A stretch of 64,000 nucleotides of DNA. Source: Lasiosphaeria ovina. Taxonomy: Eukaryota; Ascomycota; Sordariomycetes; Sordariales; Lasiosphaeriaceae. The number at the start of each line of letters is the position of its first letter. Position 1 is the first letter of the stretch. Location: NCBI GenBank assembly GCA_033439765.1, contig JAULSN010000003.1, forward strand, positions 1,240,001-1,304,000. Reading direction: 5' to 3'. Below, piece by piece: positions 62,655-64,000 of the stretch. Below the pieces are notes generated by a model. It was not told the DNA's origin. It searched no databases and worked only from the letters and a program-made list of their open reading frames with translations. The position numbers were made by a program, and so were the translations under genes.

Positions 62655-64000
62655 ATGCACTTCACTTCGCTCTTTGCCGGGGCTCTCGCCGGCGCGGTCA
62701 TCGTCTCTGCTCATCCTGGTCACGACCATGAGGCCGAGCTGGCAGCTCGCGGGGCGATGCTAAGCCGCTTCTCCCGCCGGGACCTCAGCCACTGCGCCGA
62801 GAAGATCAAGGCCCGTGGCCTGCACGCTCGCTCTGTCAAGAGACGTACCGTACTGGCGGCCGATCTCATGAAGAAGGCGCACCTCCGAGGTAGGTGGTTT
62901 ATTGCCTTGAATCAAACATGCCACAACAGAGAGAGAGCTGTCAGGCTAACGTGGACGTCGACAGCAGCCCGCGATCTTGACTCTCTGCTCAACACCACGC
63001 ACCACTCGACCGGGTGCTATACCATCAAGACGCCGCCGAGCGAGATATTCGCGGCCAACAACTCGTGCATCCTGAGCCCAGAGGTATGCATTCAGAAATC
63101 AAACTTCAACTGATTTACCCTGAGCAAGTGGCTAACGGAATCGCAAATTTAGGTGACCGAGGGACCGTACTGTAAGTTGACTCGGCGGCGGCTAATTATT
63201 CATCATCACGATGAACAACACGGGGAAAAGACTGGCAGTTGCTGACCAGACATCTAGACGTCGCTGGCGAGTATATTCGCCGCGATGTGGTTGAGAGCCA
63301 GAAGGGTGTCAACCTCACGCTGGATATCCAGGTCCTGGACACGGAGACGTGCGAGCCGGTCGCCGGCGCGTTCCTCGAGATCTGGCGTACGTCTTCTTTT
63401 CCACTTTTGTTCCGCTCTCGGGCTCGACTGACCAACGGCGTCACCAGACACCAACGCCACGGGCGTGTACTCGGGCGTGGCCGCGGCGGGCAACGGCAAC
63501 AGCGACGTCGACACGTCCAACATCAACGCCACGTACCTGCGGGGCGTGCAGCAGACGGACACCGACGGCGTCGTCCAATTCGCCACGCTCTTCCCGGGTC
63601 ATTACACGGGACGCACGACGCACATACACGTCATGGTGCACACGGAGGCGACGGCGCAGGCCAACGGCACGCTGCTCGACACGACGGCGTCGCACGTGGG
63701 CCAGCTCTTCTTCGACCAGGAGCTGATCGGGCAGGTCGAGGCGTCGAGCCCGTACGCGGCCAACACGCAGGCCCTCATGACCAACGCCGAGGACGGCATC
63801 CTGGCCCAGGAGGCCGCCACCAGCGACCCCTTCCTCGAGTACGTGCTGCTGGGCTCTGCTATTGAGGACGGCCTGCTCGGCTGGATCAGCTTCGGCATCA
63901 ATTCGACCCTGCACCGCGACGTCTCCGCTGCTGTTACTCTTACTGAGGACGGCGGCGTCGCCAACCCCAATGCTGGATCCCCCGGTGGCCCCGGCGGCCC
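62655..64000 (+). CDS. Secreted intradiol ring-cleavage dioxygenase, 3' end beyond window
   Basis: Exons 62655-62889, 62965-63083, 63153-63171 (19 nt), 63258-63386 and 63448 to the window edge, with introns of 61-86 nt and matching phases. The enzyme should be an extracellular non-heme Fe(III) dioxygenase cleaving catechol-type rings. A signal peptide (MHFTSLFAGALAGAVIVSAHP) is followed by the HPGHDHE-type start usual in this fungal subgroup. The core has VTEGPYYVAGEYIRRDV spanning the tiny exon, then FLEIWHTNATGVYSG and LFPGHYTGRTTHIHV. The expected iron ligands are a Tyr in VYSG (Tyr175), Tyr220, His226 and His228. The reading frame is still open at the last base, in a Gly/Pro-rich tail (NPNAGSPGGPGG), so the stop is not seen. 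A role in aromatic or lignin-fragment catabolism is likely, and the laccase in the same window could supply substrates (speculative). Confidence 0.93.

Overview
The window is nuclear DNA of a filamentous ascomycete (Pezizomycotina, most likely a Sordariomycete). The evidence is the many short introns (about 58-230 nt) with GTANGT/GTGAGT donors and CTAAC/CTGAC-type branch sites, the GC-rich coding exons, the long gene-poor gaps rich in microsatellites, and the families present: GH3 glucosidase, asco-laccase, G1 glutamic peptidase, intradiol dioxygenase, HeLo-domain protein, fungal BTB proteins and a tiny metallothionein. No bacterial, plasmid, rRNA or convincing tRNA feature was found. Exon joins given below were worked out by hand from splice signals and reading phase.

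Layout. 0.6-4.5 kb: a 1292-aa disordered protein (minus). 4.5-11.07 kb: a long stretch with no supported gene. 11.07-13.7 kb: secreted-type GH3 beta-glucosidase (plus). 14.6-16.6 kb: TMEM135-like membrane protein (minus). 17.2-18.1 kb: a membrane-protein-like sequence broken over several frames, probably a pseudogene. 18.3-20.7 kb: BTB-like protein (minus). 21.8-23.0 kb: metallo-beta-lactamase-fold protein (minus). 25.0-25.8 kb: small secreted protein (plus). 26.3-27.2 kb: cysteine-rich putative zinc-binding protein (minus). 28.1-29.9 kb: second BTB protein (minus). 33.7-35.7 kb: five-exon laccase (plus). 36.7-37.6 kb: secreted protein (plus), followed by an AT-richer island holding degraded repeats.

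The most interesting block is 39.0-45.8 kb. A 1448-aa protein kinase-ankyrin protein (four exons, minus) lies head to head, across 466 bp, with a 584-aa protein made of an N-terminal HeLo-type four-helix domain and a C-terminal pseudokinase. A kinase plus sensor repeats next to a four-helix-bundle pseudokinase recalls the RIPK/MLKL necroptosis pair and fungal HeLo cell-death modules. The functional link is inference.

46.0-47.3 kb: secreted G1 (eqolisin) peptidase (minus). 47.3-50.5 kb: gene-poor, with a CCAAAA hexamer array. 50.5-51.1 kb: secreted six-cysteine protein (minus). 52.4 kb: a 23-aa, eight-cysteine metallothionein split by an intron. 52.9-55.2 kb: UFD1/zinc-finger ubiquitin-pathway protein (minus). 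55.5-57.1 kb: two hypothetical ORFs. 57.67 kb: a 100-bp MITE with 29-bp inverted repeats and TA duplications. 58.5-60.6 kb: F-box protein with a cysteine-rich tail and a 7-nt micro-exon. 62.7 kb to the end: intradiol ring-cleavage dioxygenase, cut by the window edge.

Together the secreted enzymes (glucosidase, laccase, peptidase, dioxygenase) and small secreted proteins fit a plant-associated or plant-debris-degrading lifestyle. There is no sign of a biosynthetic cluster.
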